Source: Aporrectodea caliginosa (lineage: Eukaryota; Annelida; Clitellata; Crassiclitellata; Lumbricidae). Taken from it: 64,000 bases of DNA. Positions 22,901-32,771 of the stretch are shown here, piece by piece (positions within the stretch are counted from its first letter, which is position 1; the number at the start of each line of letters is the position of its first letter). Made by a program: the position numbers and the translations under genes. The notes under the pieces are model-generated. The model saw only the letters and a program-made list of their open reading frames with translations, was not told the origin of the DNA and made no database searches. The stretch is taken from NCBI GenBank assembly GCA_020284085.1, contig JACEVL010006418.1:799501-863500 (forward strand), given 5' to 3'.

Positions 22901-25900
22901 CTGCCCCTTTTCCACATTACATTTACTGATGGCAAAACGATTTTTATGATCATATACCTATAGAAAACTCAACTTAAATAACAATGTTAGGGCTAAATCA
23001 TAGCCAAACAACTAAATAAAATAAAAAAAATAAAAAAACATTGCAGTACAAGATTTAAAACAAACAAACAGAATCGAAAAACAAAACAGATTATAATGTT
23101 CACAGTTGTACATCTTAAACAATCTTAACTACAGGTTTATCGAGTCATATTCCTTTTATGTGTTCAACAGATAATGTTTCAATTGAGCTTTAAATTGAGC
23201 CATGTGTAATATATTTATTAAATTTGGAGGATTTAGAATCCCAAAGTGGTGGACCTGAGCATTTAATTGAGAACTGCTTAGTCCTGGTTCATGCCCCTGG
23301 GGTTGATATTTACATGATGCTCTATGTACAGCTACACCCTTTAAGGATATTTATCAAACAGTGATGGAAGAAGCCTATAATGATAACAGTACATGAATAG
23401 TCCAATTTGATATTTTGTAATATCATTCAATTTTAGAATATTGTGCTCTTTAAATATTAATTTTGTGCTATCGGACCATCCCAGTAAGCAAGTCACACGT
23501 ATGGCACGTTTATGGAGAGTCTCAAGGCGTTTTAATCTAGAGGAGTAGTAATGATGTTCGATATTCACCGACTATATTTTCGTGCAGAGGTACTGCTATA
23601 CCTTGCTGGTAGACACGTTAAGCCTCGCACTCACAGCGCGTGGTTCAACGAGCGTGACTCGCATTGGCCACATGTTAACGGTGTAAAAGTCATTTTATCA
23701 AGGATGCAAGACTGCAAGTAGAATAAATGTGTGAAAGTAAAAGTGTGCATAACAATGAAATACACGAGTCAAGTAGGCCCATAAATGTGTTGATACACCA
23801 CCTATTCGGAAAATGACGATGTGTGACATACTTTCTGAGTTCTATTTCAGGTCTCTGTTATTAAATTTAACAATTAACAACATTTTAATTTTTACTTAGC
23901 AGCAGCAAAGGATTTTTTCATTATTTTTATAATGATTTTAATGTATACGGGCACCGATTAATATTTTCTAAATATTTCAATATTTGGCTGGTAGACACGT
24001 TAATATTCATGCACTCACATTTGCGTGGTTCAACGAGCATTTTGACTCGCATTGGAAATTGGTTAACGGTGTAAGAACGTCATTTTATCTTAGGATTTGT
24101 GACGAAGTGTGACGATAAGGGTGTTAAAAATCGGCCAAAGTGTGCGTAACGTCATTTATGGACGGAGTCAAGTAGAAGAAATGTGTGGAAGTAAAAAGTG
24201 CATAAAATAGAAACACATGATTCCTACTTGGTAATCACATCATTGAACTGTTCTTTTCTTTGTTCCAGAGCATCTTGCAGGCGATAGACTTTTTCAGCCG
24301 AGTTTCTGTCAGTCATACAAGTATTTATAAGCTTTTCAGTTCCAAACATAACCAAAATTATTCGATCAAAATAAAATACTGAATATCAATCGATATTTTC
24401 ATTAAAATAAACTGTTAACCTTCAAAATCTGTCACATTGATAGATCCTGTTAAAAGAGACATGTCTGGAAAGACCTAAGAATTGTTGAAAGAACAGAAGC
24501 AAAAATCTACAGAAAGGAACTGATGTAGAAAAACAATATTAAGAGATGTTGAAATCAGAGTCAGCTAACTTTTGTGTCTTGAGAATGGTGCCTTCCTGGC
24601 GATCGATCTTATCCAGAAGCTGAATCATCTGCAAACAATACAACAGAATTAATCTCAATTCTCTTCTCATTAAGTTTCGTATGATACAGATGGATTCTTA
24701 AGATCCATATTTAATCAACAATATAGACAGAAGTGGTGCAGATGAAAGCAAATGTGCAAGTGTGCTATTAAGTAAACAAGCAAAGCTTCCATGTCCCATA
24801 GTGGAACGTAGAAGAGGCTCTCATTTACTACTCTCTGGTCCTTGAGCCAGCAATGGACAAATTGCAACGTCCTGGAAATGCGTCTAGTGCATCGCGTGAC
24901 TTGTCCTTACATCCCAGCTTTGGTTAGTACCAAATTATAGTGGTTGGTGACAGAGGCATGTCAAGTGCCAACAAACTGTTCAAGGTAAATTACATGAAGT
25001 CCACTCGAAAGACTGAACATAAAACTGATACAGCACAAACCAAGTGCACTCCTGATAGACCACCGTGTCACATGAACATAGGCATGCTATTTATATTATT
25101 TATATATGTGTTTGAGGGCTTCTGAGATACTTGCTTCTGAAGGATTCTGAGATGCTTTGTACGAACTCCAGATATATTATACATACAACAGAAAGTCCTC
25201 AGTACACAATAACTAATACAATAGCAAGCGACACTGTGCCCACAGATACACATGGTCACTACATGACGGCCGCTAAAGAGACTTAGACATACATCTGTTT
25301 AACTCTATCTAGTTCAACACCTGCCTCATTTCGTTTGCTTTTGTTTAGCTCTTGGATCTCAGTGCTGAGGATGTGCTGCCTTCTGAGATGGTCTGACGTC
25401 ACTGTTGCTCGGTCCATGTTATGCCCCACTGCAGTTTCTACAAGATGATCACAACTAAGAAGATGAAGTACTTGAAGAATGAGGAAAGAATACCTAACAG
25501 CAAAAGTAACAATAAAGAAGAGATGAAGATAAACAGAACAATGATGATGATGAATAAGATGCAGAAAAAAATAGATTAAAATGAAACGCAGGAAGAATCC
25601 AATGAGAAAGATGATGATTCACACAGGCATACATGTAACAAAGCCTGTAAACTAATGAGCAACCCATTACATGTAATTCTTTTTCTTTACTTGATTAACT
25701 TAATAATATGCGAAAACACTGGCAGGTTCAACAGCCACTTTTAAGTAACAACAAAATGCACATGATGTCTTCATGTAAAATGATGCTTGTAAAATGATGA
25801 ACAACTGGCTGATAGGAAAAGATACAAAATACAGTAACTGAGACAAAAGTTGTTTTACAGTTTCCATTTACAAGCAAAGGTACAACAGGGCATCGAACAA

Positions 25901-28900
25901 TGAAGGAGTGATGCAGAATGCATCACAAAAATGTCAGAGGGAAGGAAATAATCGATTCAGGCAAAAAATTGGGTTGAATCATTCTAAAAGGACGAGTCAT
26001 CTTCAATACTGACACATGACGATTTAATAGAGCATGTTTTATGACTAAAGAAAGGTCATAAGAAACTCTACAAGAGCAAATTCAGTGTCCCAAAGAGTCA
26101 AAAAAGGCCCTAAATATGCAAACGACTGTTTTAAACTTCTGGAACCACCAGATCCGGTAAAACTAGGCAACAATTTTCCATGAGCAGTGTGGAAATGTGT
26201 CAGTGACCTAGAAATCCAGTGCCTCAGGTTTGATCTAGCTGTGCAAATACTGCATAGCAACAACCAAGAGCAAGAAGTCTACATAAGCCTGTTAAGTAAT
26301 GGCAGAAAACAAGTGTTCAGACTTTGAGAATAATGCCAGCAGATCAACACTTACGACTGTCCCCATTCACATGGCTCTGAAATGTGGGCGACTGTTAAAC
26401 TGAACAAAAGTTGGAGCTTACCAATTGCTTTGAGGACATCAGCTGGAATGTTATTGCCAGCAAGTGACAGACGCGCTAGAGTCTTATTGTACTCGAATGC
26501 CTTGAGTAGCTCCCTGCCACCAAGAAGTCCAACACTATTCCACCGTAAATCTAAATTACAACAAAAACTGAATCATCATCTCAAATTGCAATCAGTTTAA
26601 TCAACTTAGCTTGTTTACTAGCAGCAATTAAAACCTACTAATTCCATTCTTTTCTTTTGAGCTTCTAAAGGTTTTAACATGCACTAAGTGTCTTGATACA
26701 TATGCACACACTTCCTATTCAGAAACGGATTTAATTCAAGATCCTCCAACTTGGACAATGCACATACTTCTGATTTAAGATTTTACTATCACCAACATTC
26801 GTATTTCTCTTATTTCATTTCACAAACAACTGAAGACTACTCTTCCCCAGGTACCTGTGCTTTTGAGGTTAGTTCAAAAATTAGTATGATATAAGCATCT
26901 GATTAATAAAAAATTATAATTAGAATACATGCATACATAAATACATACAGGCATACTCAAATAAATAAAACAGAAACCTAATTATCTATGAATCTAAATA
27001 ACTACAGTACTTATACTTTGGCAGATCTTAACAAGTACAAATTTAATATCTCGATAACTATATATCTAATTGATTAATCTACAAATTCACAACAATCAAT
27101 CAGACTGTCAAAACACAAAGCATACGACATAGAAATATTAAAATAAATTAACTCCGTTTTATTAAGCCACGCAGACTTTTTCAACATAATCTCACATGAC
27201 ATTGAAGAACAAACCTAGGCATTTAAGCGTTGAGTTCCTCTTCAGTGCACTGGCTAATTCGGTTGCCCCCTGGTGACTGATCTGGTTGCTTCGAAGGTCT
27301 AAGACCTGAAGCGTTAAGTTCCCACTCAGGCCCTCACAGAAGACAGAAAACGCCGACTCCATAAGACCAGCCGAATTCCACTCTAGACAGAGGCTTCAAA
27401 GACAAGACAAACAGTATATTTGCACATAGCGTCTGGCACAAAGTACCATCAGAATACAACTATTGCTAGAAGATTGATGCCTTGAGCATTAGACATCAGC
27501 ATTACATGCAACTAATAATAAAGGTTAGACATGATAATGGTGGCAGTTAATGAGGAATCGATGATGATAGTAAAAGCGATGATGATGATAACAATGATTG
27601 ATGATGGTGAAGTTAATAGTGATTATGAAAAAGATGACGATGGTAATGGTTTTGATAGCTCTAGGTGTTATGATTATAATAATGGTGATAGTGGTGATGA
27701 TATTGACGATAATAGTGGGAAGATTTCTGATGATGTTCATGGCAGTGGTGGAGGCGACGATGATGATCTTGATGAAAGTGTGTGCAGATCTTAACATATT
27801 GGCCAGGAACACTAAAGGAAGATCTATGACAATGATGAGAATGTCACCACTTATCTGGAAAAAGATGATGACATCGACTATAATAATCATGATGATAAGA
27901 ATGGTGATTTAGATCTGCATACCAAAGGAGTTTCGTATTCTGTCGAAGCATTCGCCCCAAAGCCTCAGCACCTGATCCACGAATCGAATTTCCCTATAAA
28001 AAAATTGAGGTGAAATCAATTATCCAGGCATTTGGGAACATCAGCATTGAAGATGATTTAATTATCAACAATAGACTATGCAACTATTTATGTTTTCATT
28101 ATGTATCTCTCCGTCATCTGCCTGCTGCTTGAAGACTTCTTTATTCCCTCAGGGCTGTCACGCTGAGAGTGCCTCTGAATAGCTTATACTGTAAGAGGTG
28201 CCTTACAAATTTTCAAATACAATACAATACAATATCACAGAATATCTTCCTATCCAAAAATACCTTCAGCTCAAGACGTCTGCAGCTAATATTTTCTGCC
28301 ACGCCATAGGCCACAGCTCGCACACCTGAAAATCAAGCGGACAATGGCAAAATTTCCATTTAACTGCCTTTCAATGAATTCTAACATTTAACTTCTGATT
28401 ATAATTACAATAAACTATTGTTAAAATGACTAATTTATAAAACTGTGAAAATTTCACTTGCTTTGTGAATGCTTCATAAATGTATTTATGATTCATACGT
28501 TTAAATGATTGATAATAACCAGATTGATTGAGTAAACCTTTCTGAAAACAAAATGATCAGATAACAGTTCTTCCTTCAGTGTGTATTGACAGGTGTCAAC
28601 AGGTAAAACCAATTCCAGATATGAATATTATAAAATCTTAAATACTAGGGCTTAGTGACCTGTCTAATGATCTGAACATTGCATGCTAACTGAAAAACTT
28701 TCTGTTCTCAATCAATCAATCAATCAATCAATATTCGTTTATTCTGAAAACAGGTTGACACAGACGCAACCAGGTACATGTTGGGATTGTTTTCAACAAA
28801 CATTCAACCCCAGTTAGATTAGCGTACAAAGCACAATCAATATATTCTTTTTGTGTGGTGCTCTATCGATTCCCAATAATACAATTAAACAGACTAAAAC

Positions 28901-29537
28901 TCTCATAAAAGATCAATTAAAAAACTAAGCCTGATGATAACCATTTGAACTAAGTAACCTTTGTAGAGTTCAACAAAAATACAGCAAGACATAACTGACC
29001 ATCATCCTGAAGAGCACAGTCGTTGAAACGAATTTCTGTTAACGCCGTACTGCAGGCAAACAGTTTGCCAAGGACAGCACAGGTCTTCGATGAAAGACTT
29101 ACGGTCGACAAGTCCAGCGAGTGTCCACCACACTTGCGAGGATTCTGGTGAGCTCTAGTCATCATAAAGTAGTTGGCAAATCATTCATCAATCAAATTTT
29201 ATATCACTATCTTTTATATCATTATCATCTATAGTTTTCATTCTATCTAAACGTTGCTTTAATCTAATCTTTAAACATCCAAAAGGATCTTAGTTTATCA
29301 ACATATAAGTTGAGTACTTGTCAGCTTATTTTTAAAAGAACTAAAAAATATTCTCGATAAGCTTTTAATTCTTCAAACAACAGGCAGCCCAGACATAAAT
29401 ACAAAGCAGAACAATTACATTTCTATCTGTTTGAGAACTGAATCATGTGGATCGATATGGTGTTCTTTGCACATTCTTTGGTACGACAACTTAAAATCGT
29501 CTAAATCAACAGATGAAATTTTGCGTTCATCTGTCAT
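16790..29537 (-). CDS. LRRC45: LRRC45, centrosomal leucine-rich repeat coiled-coil protein (16 coding exons)
   Basis: Joining 16 exons gives 2,052 nt, 683 codons plus stop with all phases compatible; human LRRC45 is about 670 residues. Exons (5' to 3'): 29419-29537, 29000-29154, 28264-28325, 27923-27993, 27215-27393, 26422-26550, 25325-25437, 24570-24628, 24228-24305, 21628-21841, 20705-20816, 20142-20212, 19540-19725, 18632-18805, 17852-17999, 16790-16971. Residues 1-40 are a short helical head, about 45-240 are leucine-rich repeats, and about 245-665 are coiled coil. The family links centrioles through the intercentriolar fibre (with rootletin and C-Nap1) and also acts at distal appendages in ciliogenesis. 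The C-terminal [10 protein letters not shown] matches the conserved family end. The acceptor tttag|ATCGAAA just before the ATG suggests a non-coding first exon upstream. Confidence 0.95.
17325..17541 (-). mobile_element. LINE ORF2 C-terminal fragment in the last LRRC45 intron
   Basis: An open minus-strand stretch reads [20 protein letters not shown], then [20 protein letters not shown] and LYKD-like FKDLY followed by TAA. This is the standard C-terminal end of many LINE ORF2 proteins. It is 5' truncated. Confidence 0.75.
17852..17999 (-). CDS. LRRC45: LRRC45 coding exon 15
   Basis: Residues 575-623 ([20 protein letters not shown] onward). Acceptor ttttag|GAGTTG, donor GCTG|gtatga, phase 1. 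Confidence 0.93.
18632..18805 (-). CDS. LRRC45: LRRC45 coding exon 14
   Basis: Residues 517-574 ([20 protein letters not shown] onward). Phase 0 at both ends, so this exon and exon 13 could each be skipped without a frameshift. Donor CAGCAG|gtggtt. Confidence 0.94.
18985..19122. repeat. 23-bp palindromic tandem repeat in an LRRC45 intron
   Basis: Five to six copies of a unit of the type agttaagcatatggtcttaa. Each unit contains a near-palindrome (cttaattagttaag), so the array can fold into serial hairpins. It lies between exons 13 and 14. Confidence 0.85.
19540..19725 (-). CDS. LRRC45: LRRC45 coding exon 13
   Basis: Residues 455-516, coiled coil ([20 protein letters not shown] onward). Phase 0 at both ends; donor GATGAG|gtacgt. 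Confidence 0.94.
20142..20212 (-). CDS. LRRC45: LRRC45 coding exon 12
   Basis: Residues 432-454 ([20 protein letters not shown] then AKE). Acceptor tacag|AAATGA, donor GAG|gtaaag, phase 0. Confidence 0.92.
20420..20475. repeat. GATA/GGTA microsatellite
   Basis: Short imperfect tetranucleotide run in the LRRC45 intron between exons 11 and 12. Confidence 0.7.
20705..20816 (-). CDS. LRRC45: LRRC45 coding exon 11
   Basis: Residues 394-430 ([20 protein letters not shown] onward), aligning with VDELERKFRCQQEQLF of the human protein. Donor GATG|gtagga, phase 1. Confidence 0.94.
21160..21250. repeat. ATC/ACC minisatellite
   Basis: Repeated atcatcgtcaccatcaccaa-type units, three to four copies, intronic in LRRC45. 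Confidence 0.7.
21315..21385. mobile_element. 71-bp TTAA-flanked palindromic miniature element, copy 1
   Basis: TTAA CCCTTTAATGACGAGC at the left pairs with gatcgtcgttaaaggg TTAA at the right. The TTAA flank plus CCCTTT ends are those of piggyBac-type elements. Related copies are at 34,566-34,632 and 36,125-36,195. It is intronic in LRRC45. Confidence 0.65.
21628..21841 (-). CDS. LRRC45: LRRC45 coding exon 10
   Basis: Residues 323-393, coiled coil starting [20 protein letters not shown]. Acceptor ggtag|ATTATCC, donor AAAAAG|gtaagg, phase 0. Confidence 0.93.
21990..22166 (+). mobile_element. tRNA-derived SINE, family 1, copy with poly(A) tail
   Basis: The head gtggcgctttggataac and the B-box-like gagttcgacccc resemble a tRNA-Arg-type promoter. 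The body ends in agcgcagtgcgtttgtcagg and a 27-base A run. The same head occurs at 42,782 and, inverted, near 55,715. Confidence 0.7.
22180..22435 (+). mobile_element. LINE ORF2 C-terminal remnant, copy 2
   Basis: Same family as 6,715-6,930 (shared gaggtttggcgactgttcc). It ends in gggtgctatacaaat followed by an ATT run, the usual 3' tail of this family. It starts right after the SINE poly(A). Confidence 0.7.
22766..23570 (-). mobile_element. Decayed LINE 3' end in an LRRC45 intron
   Basis: The minus-strand frame 23,341-23,568 contains [18 protein letters not shown] and [18 protein letters not shown], the classic end of LINE ORF2. The 3' end at about 22,770 has the recurring tail sequence (gattcaataaacgg on the minus strand). 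The middle is degenerate. Confidence 0.75.
23600..24200. repeat. Local direct duplication
   Basis: Two blocks, about 23,600-23,830 and 23,985-24,200, share ggtagacacgttaa, gcgtggttcaacgagc, tgactcgcattgg and gttaacggtgtaa in the same order. They are diverged tandem copies of unknown origin. Confidence 0.65.
24228..24305 (-). CDS. LRRC45: LRRC45 coding exon 9
   Basis: Residues 297-321 ([20 protein letters not shown] then NDVIT). Acceptor gacag|AAACTC, donor ACCAA|gtagga, phase 2. The next intron is the longest of the gene, at about 2.4 kb, and is full of repeats. Confidence 0.92.
24570..24628 (-). CDS. LRRC45: LRRC45 coding exon 8
   Basis: Residues 277-295 ([19 protein letters not shown]), coiled coil. 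Acceptor tttgcag|ATGATT, donor CAAAA|gttagc, phase 2. Confidence 0.92.
25325..25437 (-). CDS. LRRC45: LRRC45 coding exon 7, GC donor
   Basis: Residues 240-276 ([20 protein letters not shown] onward), where the coiled coil begins. The frame and family alignment require the exon to end at AATGAG|gcaggt, a GC-AG intron. The GT four bases further on would shift the frame. Confidence 0.85.
26422..26550 (-). CDS. LRRC45: LRRC45 coding exon 6
   Basis: Residues 197-238, the last repeats ([18 protein letters not shown] and [19 protein letters not shown]). Acceptor tttag|ATTTACG, donor AATTG|gtaagc, phase 1. Confidence 0.94.
27215..27393 (-). CDS. LRRC45: LRRC45 coding exon 5
   Basis: Residues 137-195 hold two repeats ([10 protein letters not shown] and [20 protein letters not shown]). 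Acceptor tgaag|CCTCTG, donor CCTAG|gtttgt, phase 1. Confidence 0.93.
27525..27912. repeat. Degenerate GAT-rich simple repeat
   Basis: Imperfect GATGAT/GGTGAT sequence in the LRRC45 intron between exons 4 and 5. The long overlapping frames on both strands result from the repeat. Confidence 0.7.
27923..27993 (-). CDS. LRRC45: LRRC45 coding exon 4
   Basis: Residues 113-135 ([20 protein letters not shown] then KLL), corresponding to the GNNLRAAGAEALG region of the human protein. Ends in phase 2 at CTTTG|gtatgc. Confidence 0.93.
28130..28236 (+). mobile_element. SINE/LINE tail fragment
   Basis: Contains gagagtgcctctgaatagc and ends ttcaaatacaatacaatacaa. This is the same tail as the minus-strand SINE at 30,991-31,216 and the LINE at 51,425-51,885. 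Confidence 0.6.
28264..28325 (-). CDS. LRRC45: LRRC45 coding exon 3
   Basis: Residues 93-112 ([20 protein letters not shown]). Acceptor ttttcag|GTGTGC, donor CTGAAG|gtattt, ending in phase 0. Confidence 0.92.
29000..29154 (-). CDS. LRRC45: LRRC45 coding exon 2
   Basis: Residues 40-92, including [20 protein letters not shown] and the first repeat ([15 protein letters not shown]). Two acceptors are possible; actag|AGCTCACC (29,154) keeps the phase with exon 1, while the cag ten bases downstream does not. Donor GATG|gtcagt. Confidence 0.9.
29419..29537 (-). CDS. LRRC45: LRRC45 coding exon 1
   Basis: Encodes residues 1-39, beginning [20 protein letters not shown]. The ATG at 29,537 is the only one in frame after the acceptor-like tattttag. 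The exon ends in phase 2 at GAAAT|gtaatt. Confidence 0.92.
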
Positions 29538-30990
29538 TTTCGATCTAAAATACCATACAAACAAATTAGCAGTTTATAGGTGACTATGAAATACAAATGC
29601 ATCCAACATCAATGCATGAATAAGGGTACCACGGAGACATCTTCACTAGATTCTGAATAAAGGACATCTAAATAACTGTCCTTGCAGAATTTTTGTATGA
29701 AACCAGTGCTTTTCTTAGACAAGTAAATTTCAATATGATCTAAAAACTGCAATAACCCTTTGTATTTAGATTGCTTTAAACAGGTCTTGAACTGCTATAG
29801 AGGTTCCTAAAATGAACAGATACCTAGAAACATCCTAATGTTAGAGATGCAATAGAAATTGTTTACTGAACGAACAACCCATGTATGTATGTATGTATGT
29901 GTGTAAGCAGGTAGGTAGGTATATGCGCGTGTACGTAAGCATGTTTTATTAATGAACCTATATATTTATTTATTTATGCACGCCTATTAGAATGCAAACA
30001 CACTTGTAAATTATATATTAAGTGCACGTGCTCTTAATAAATTTATATAATCAGTATATGGGCTTTGAGAAATTGAGGCGTCTATAACTGTTTCAATAAC
30101 GTGTAATTATACTTGTTCATCAAAACTTGAATAAACAGCGCTGTCGTGAGCATTCGCTAAAAGGAATTACTTCAAGTTTATTAATGGATATCAACAAATC
30201 TGTGGAATAATAAAAGTCATCTTCAGGGCTTTAAAAGGGTTTAAACGATGCATGTAACATGTGAACAAAGTGCGAGTTGACTTCTATCCTCCACGCCGCA
30301 AAGCGTCTTTGGTTACCGAAGTAAAAACGCAGTAAGAAGTGGCATCAAGTTAAAATACCTATCCTGTGTGACTGTAGCTACTGAGAAAAGCTACTGAGAA
30401 AAGACAAATATTTCTAAATCATAACAAAAAGTTTACAAAAAAGCAAAAAAATAAGGAAATATCTTGTCCGAACATGACTGTATAGCATAATATTATGACT
30501 AAGATTCAGCACTAGTCAATGACGCATTTCGGCGTTGCGCCATCTGGCGTTCAGCATAGCCATAATTTGCATGAGAATCGACACTGTCTTGTTTGCAACT
30601 TTGCAAAAGATGACTGAATAAGATTTGTTTTGTGGAATGACTTCATTTTAAAGGACAGTATTCACTCAGTCTCATCATTCTAGAAATGCGAGATCAGAAG
30701 CAATGCGGAAATGTGAAATATAATTATGTCTTTGTTGTTTTAGGTGCAACTACGCGAAATTAAGTAAGTATAGACCTTATTACTCCAAATGCAAACACAC
30801 AATGGGATATTGAAATAGAATGTAAAAGAACATAATTATAGAAGTAATAATAATGTATAATAATAATAATGTACAGTAATGATAATGAATAGTAAAGTTC
30901 TAACACATGTTCACACTGATAACAAATCCCTTTCTAGCAACAAGGTCAGAAAATGGAAATTCACGGTTGCGAGGACGTGGTAGTACCGTA
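29538..30990. other. 5' flank of LRRC45
   Basis: No coding signal. LRRC45 is transcribed away from this interval, so its promoter and non-coding first exon should be here. No core element could be fixed. A short ATGT run lies at 29,881-29,902. Confidence 0.4.
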
Positions 30991-31216
30991 GTATTGTATT
31001 GTATTGTATTTGAACACTTGTTATAGCGCCTCTACCAGATTTCCCATTCAGAGGCGCTCCCGACTACTGCTGTAGTCGGAGTTTCACACGCCGAAGCGCA
31101 TGAGCAATTGCAGTGAGGAAGGACTTGCCCAGGGTCCCTACGCGACGGCTTTGAGGTGGATTCGAACCCGCAACCCTTGCAAGGCACCGAACATACCCCT
31201 ATACCACCGCGCCCCA
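30991..31216 (-). mobile_element. tRNA-derived SINE, family 2
   Basis: On the minus strand the head carries an A box (gcgcggtggtataggggt) and a perfect B box (gggttcgaatcc). The body includes gggagcgcctctgaatggg and gaggcgctata, and the 3' tail is caatacaatacaat. The tail matches the LINE at 51.4-51.9 kb, so it probably uses that LINE's machinery. Confidence 0.85.
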
Positions 31217-31391
31217 GTATATTTGTGTTGTGTTGTGTGTTGTATTGTACTCCACGTTTATAATGCGACCGAGCCACCCGCAGTAAAGATCCGAGAAATT
31301 AATCTCTGATAAACCGACCCGACCGGGAAGCGAACCTGGGGCGCCAGCGCGGCGAGCGGGCACCAACCCACTCGGCCACTCAGGATCCTTA
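31217..31391 (-). mobile_element. tRNA-derived SINE, family 3
   Basis: The minus strand begins cctgagtggccgagtgggtt (A box) and has caggttcgcttccc (B box). It ends in acaatacaacacaacac. Its tail abuts the head of the SINE at 30,991-31,216, so the two are in tandem in the same orientation. Confidence 0.8.
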
Positions 31392-32661
31392 ACCATTGTT
31401 TAACGGCCCGTGGTCACTTGGATGTCCTGGAGAATTGTTGGAGAAGCAATTACCATTTAGATGGATCCACAGTTTAACGGCAGCTTATGACAACATAGGC
31501 CGTTGCCGCCGACAAAGATATTGTGATTCATGAACTGGATGGAGAGCAATGCCCAGGGTCAGCCAATATAGTGACTTCTATATGAAAGTGACTTTGTTGA
31601 CTAATTCATTTATTTCCATAAAATTTAACGCAGCTTATTAAAATTGGACTCTTTCGACTTTATTTATAATTTTTTTGCAGGTTTGATCAGTCTAAAGCGT
31701 TGAACATACATCATCCGACAGTCCAATTTGTCGTCACCAAGTATCCTTATAAAAACCAACTTCTGATGATTTAGTCATTTGTGGCGCTCAACACAAATTC
31801 ATTGCCTGTAACAGTATTCTAAAATATGAATGTCTTACTAATGTTGCCTTTTAATCTATCACAGATTTTTATTTGACCAGATATTAAACCAGGATTTATG
31901 TTTCTCCAAAGCATATACATAGTCTAGTTCAATTCACTGAAAGGTACATGTCAATCAAAACACATTCCAGTTTTGTTATTAACAAGTCCATCTAATTTTG
32001 TAACTTCACTTTTAAAAAGGAAAACAAAGGCTAAATATTCCTCTGTCTCTGAACACAAGTGTCGACTGTGGGATTTGCAACACATCAGATTCATTTGCAA
32101 TATCAGATGGACGCAAAATTTGGCTTTCTATGGCAGCCAACATGAATGGCAGAAGTGATTCATCAGTCCCATTGGCTGTACACGATCACCCCAAAACCCC
32201 AGTCATTCAAGTGTTTCATCCAAAGTGCTACCACTGATTTCCATACAGATACTTCTCAAAGTTTCTGACTGCAGTGACCTCAAGTATGCAACAAGGAACA
32301 CAGCCTATTTAATTTAAAACAAATGAATAAAGACACAAATATCTTGAAAATCTGAGGTCGATTAAATTCAAAGCACCTGGCCATAATTATGATTAAAACA
32401 AAAACCAGTTTTAAGGAGCACTATTAACAATGACTGCAAAAGAGGAACATCGGAACAGCTACAGAAAACTGCAGAATCATAACTCCACACGACTGCAATG
32501 AATGGAGGTCAAAAGAATACTAATTAAATAAAAGGTACACAACAATAGAATTGCAACAGGAGATAAATTAATTTGTCCTTTGCTGTGATGCAAAAGGAGC
32601 CAAAATGTGTTGTCTTCCATTGCAAATAGTTTATTGACATAAGGTTACAGAGGTGGAACTT
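31392..32661. other. Non-coding DNA downstream of the DNAJB12/14 gene
   Basis: No gene found. The part nearest 32,661 is the expected 3' UTR and terminator region of the DNAJ gene. Confidence 0.4.
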
Positions 32662-32771
32662 TCAGCCGTAAATCTCTTGAAGCATTTCACAAGATGGCAT
32701 CTTCATAACTCTTGCGCTTTCATACATCTTTGCATTGTCGTAACTTCTTGCCTGATATAGTAATGTTTCTC
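32662..32771 (-). CDS. DNAJB12: DNAJB12/14 terminal exon
   Basis: Residues 283-317 plus [23 protein letters not shown], then [13 protein letters not shown]. Acceptor ttttag|GAGAAAC. Confidence 0.93.
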
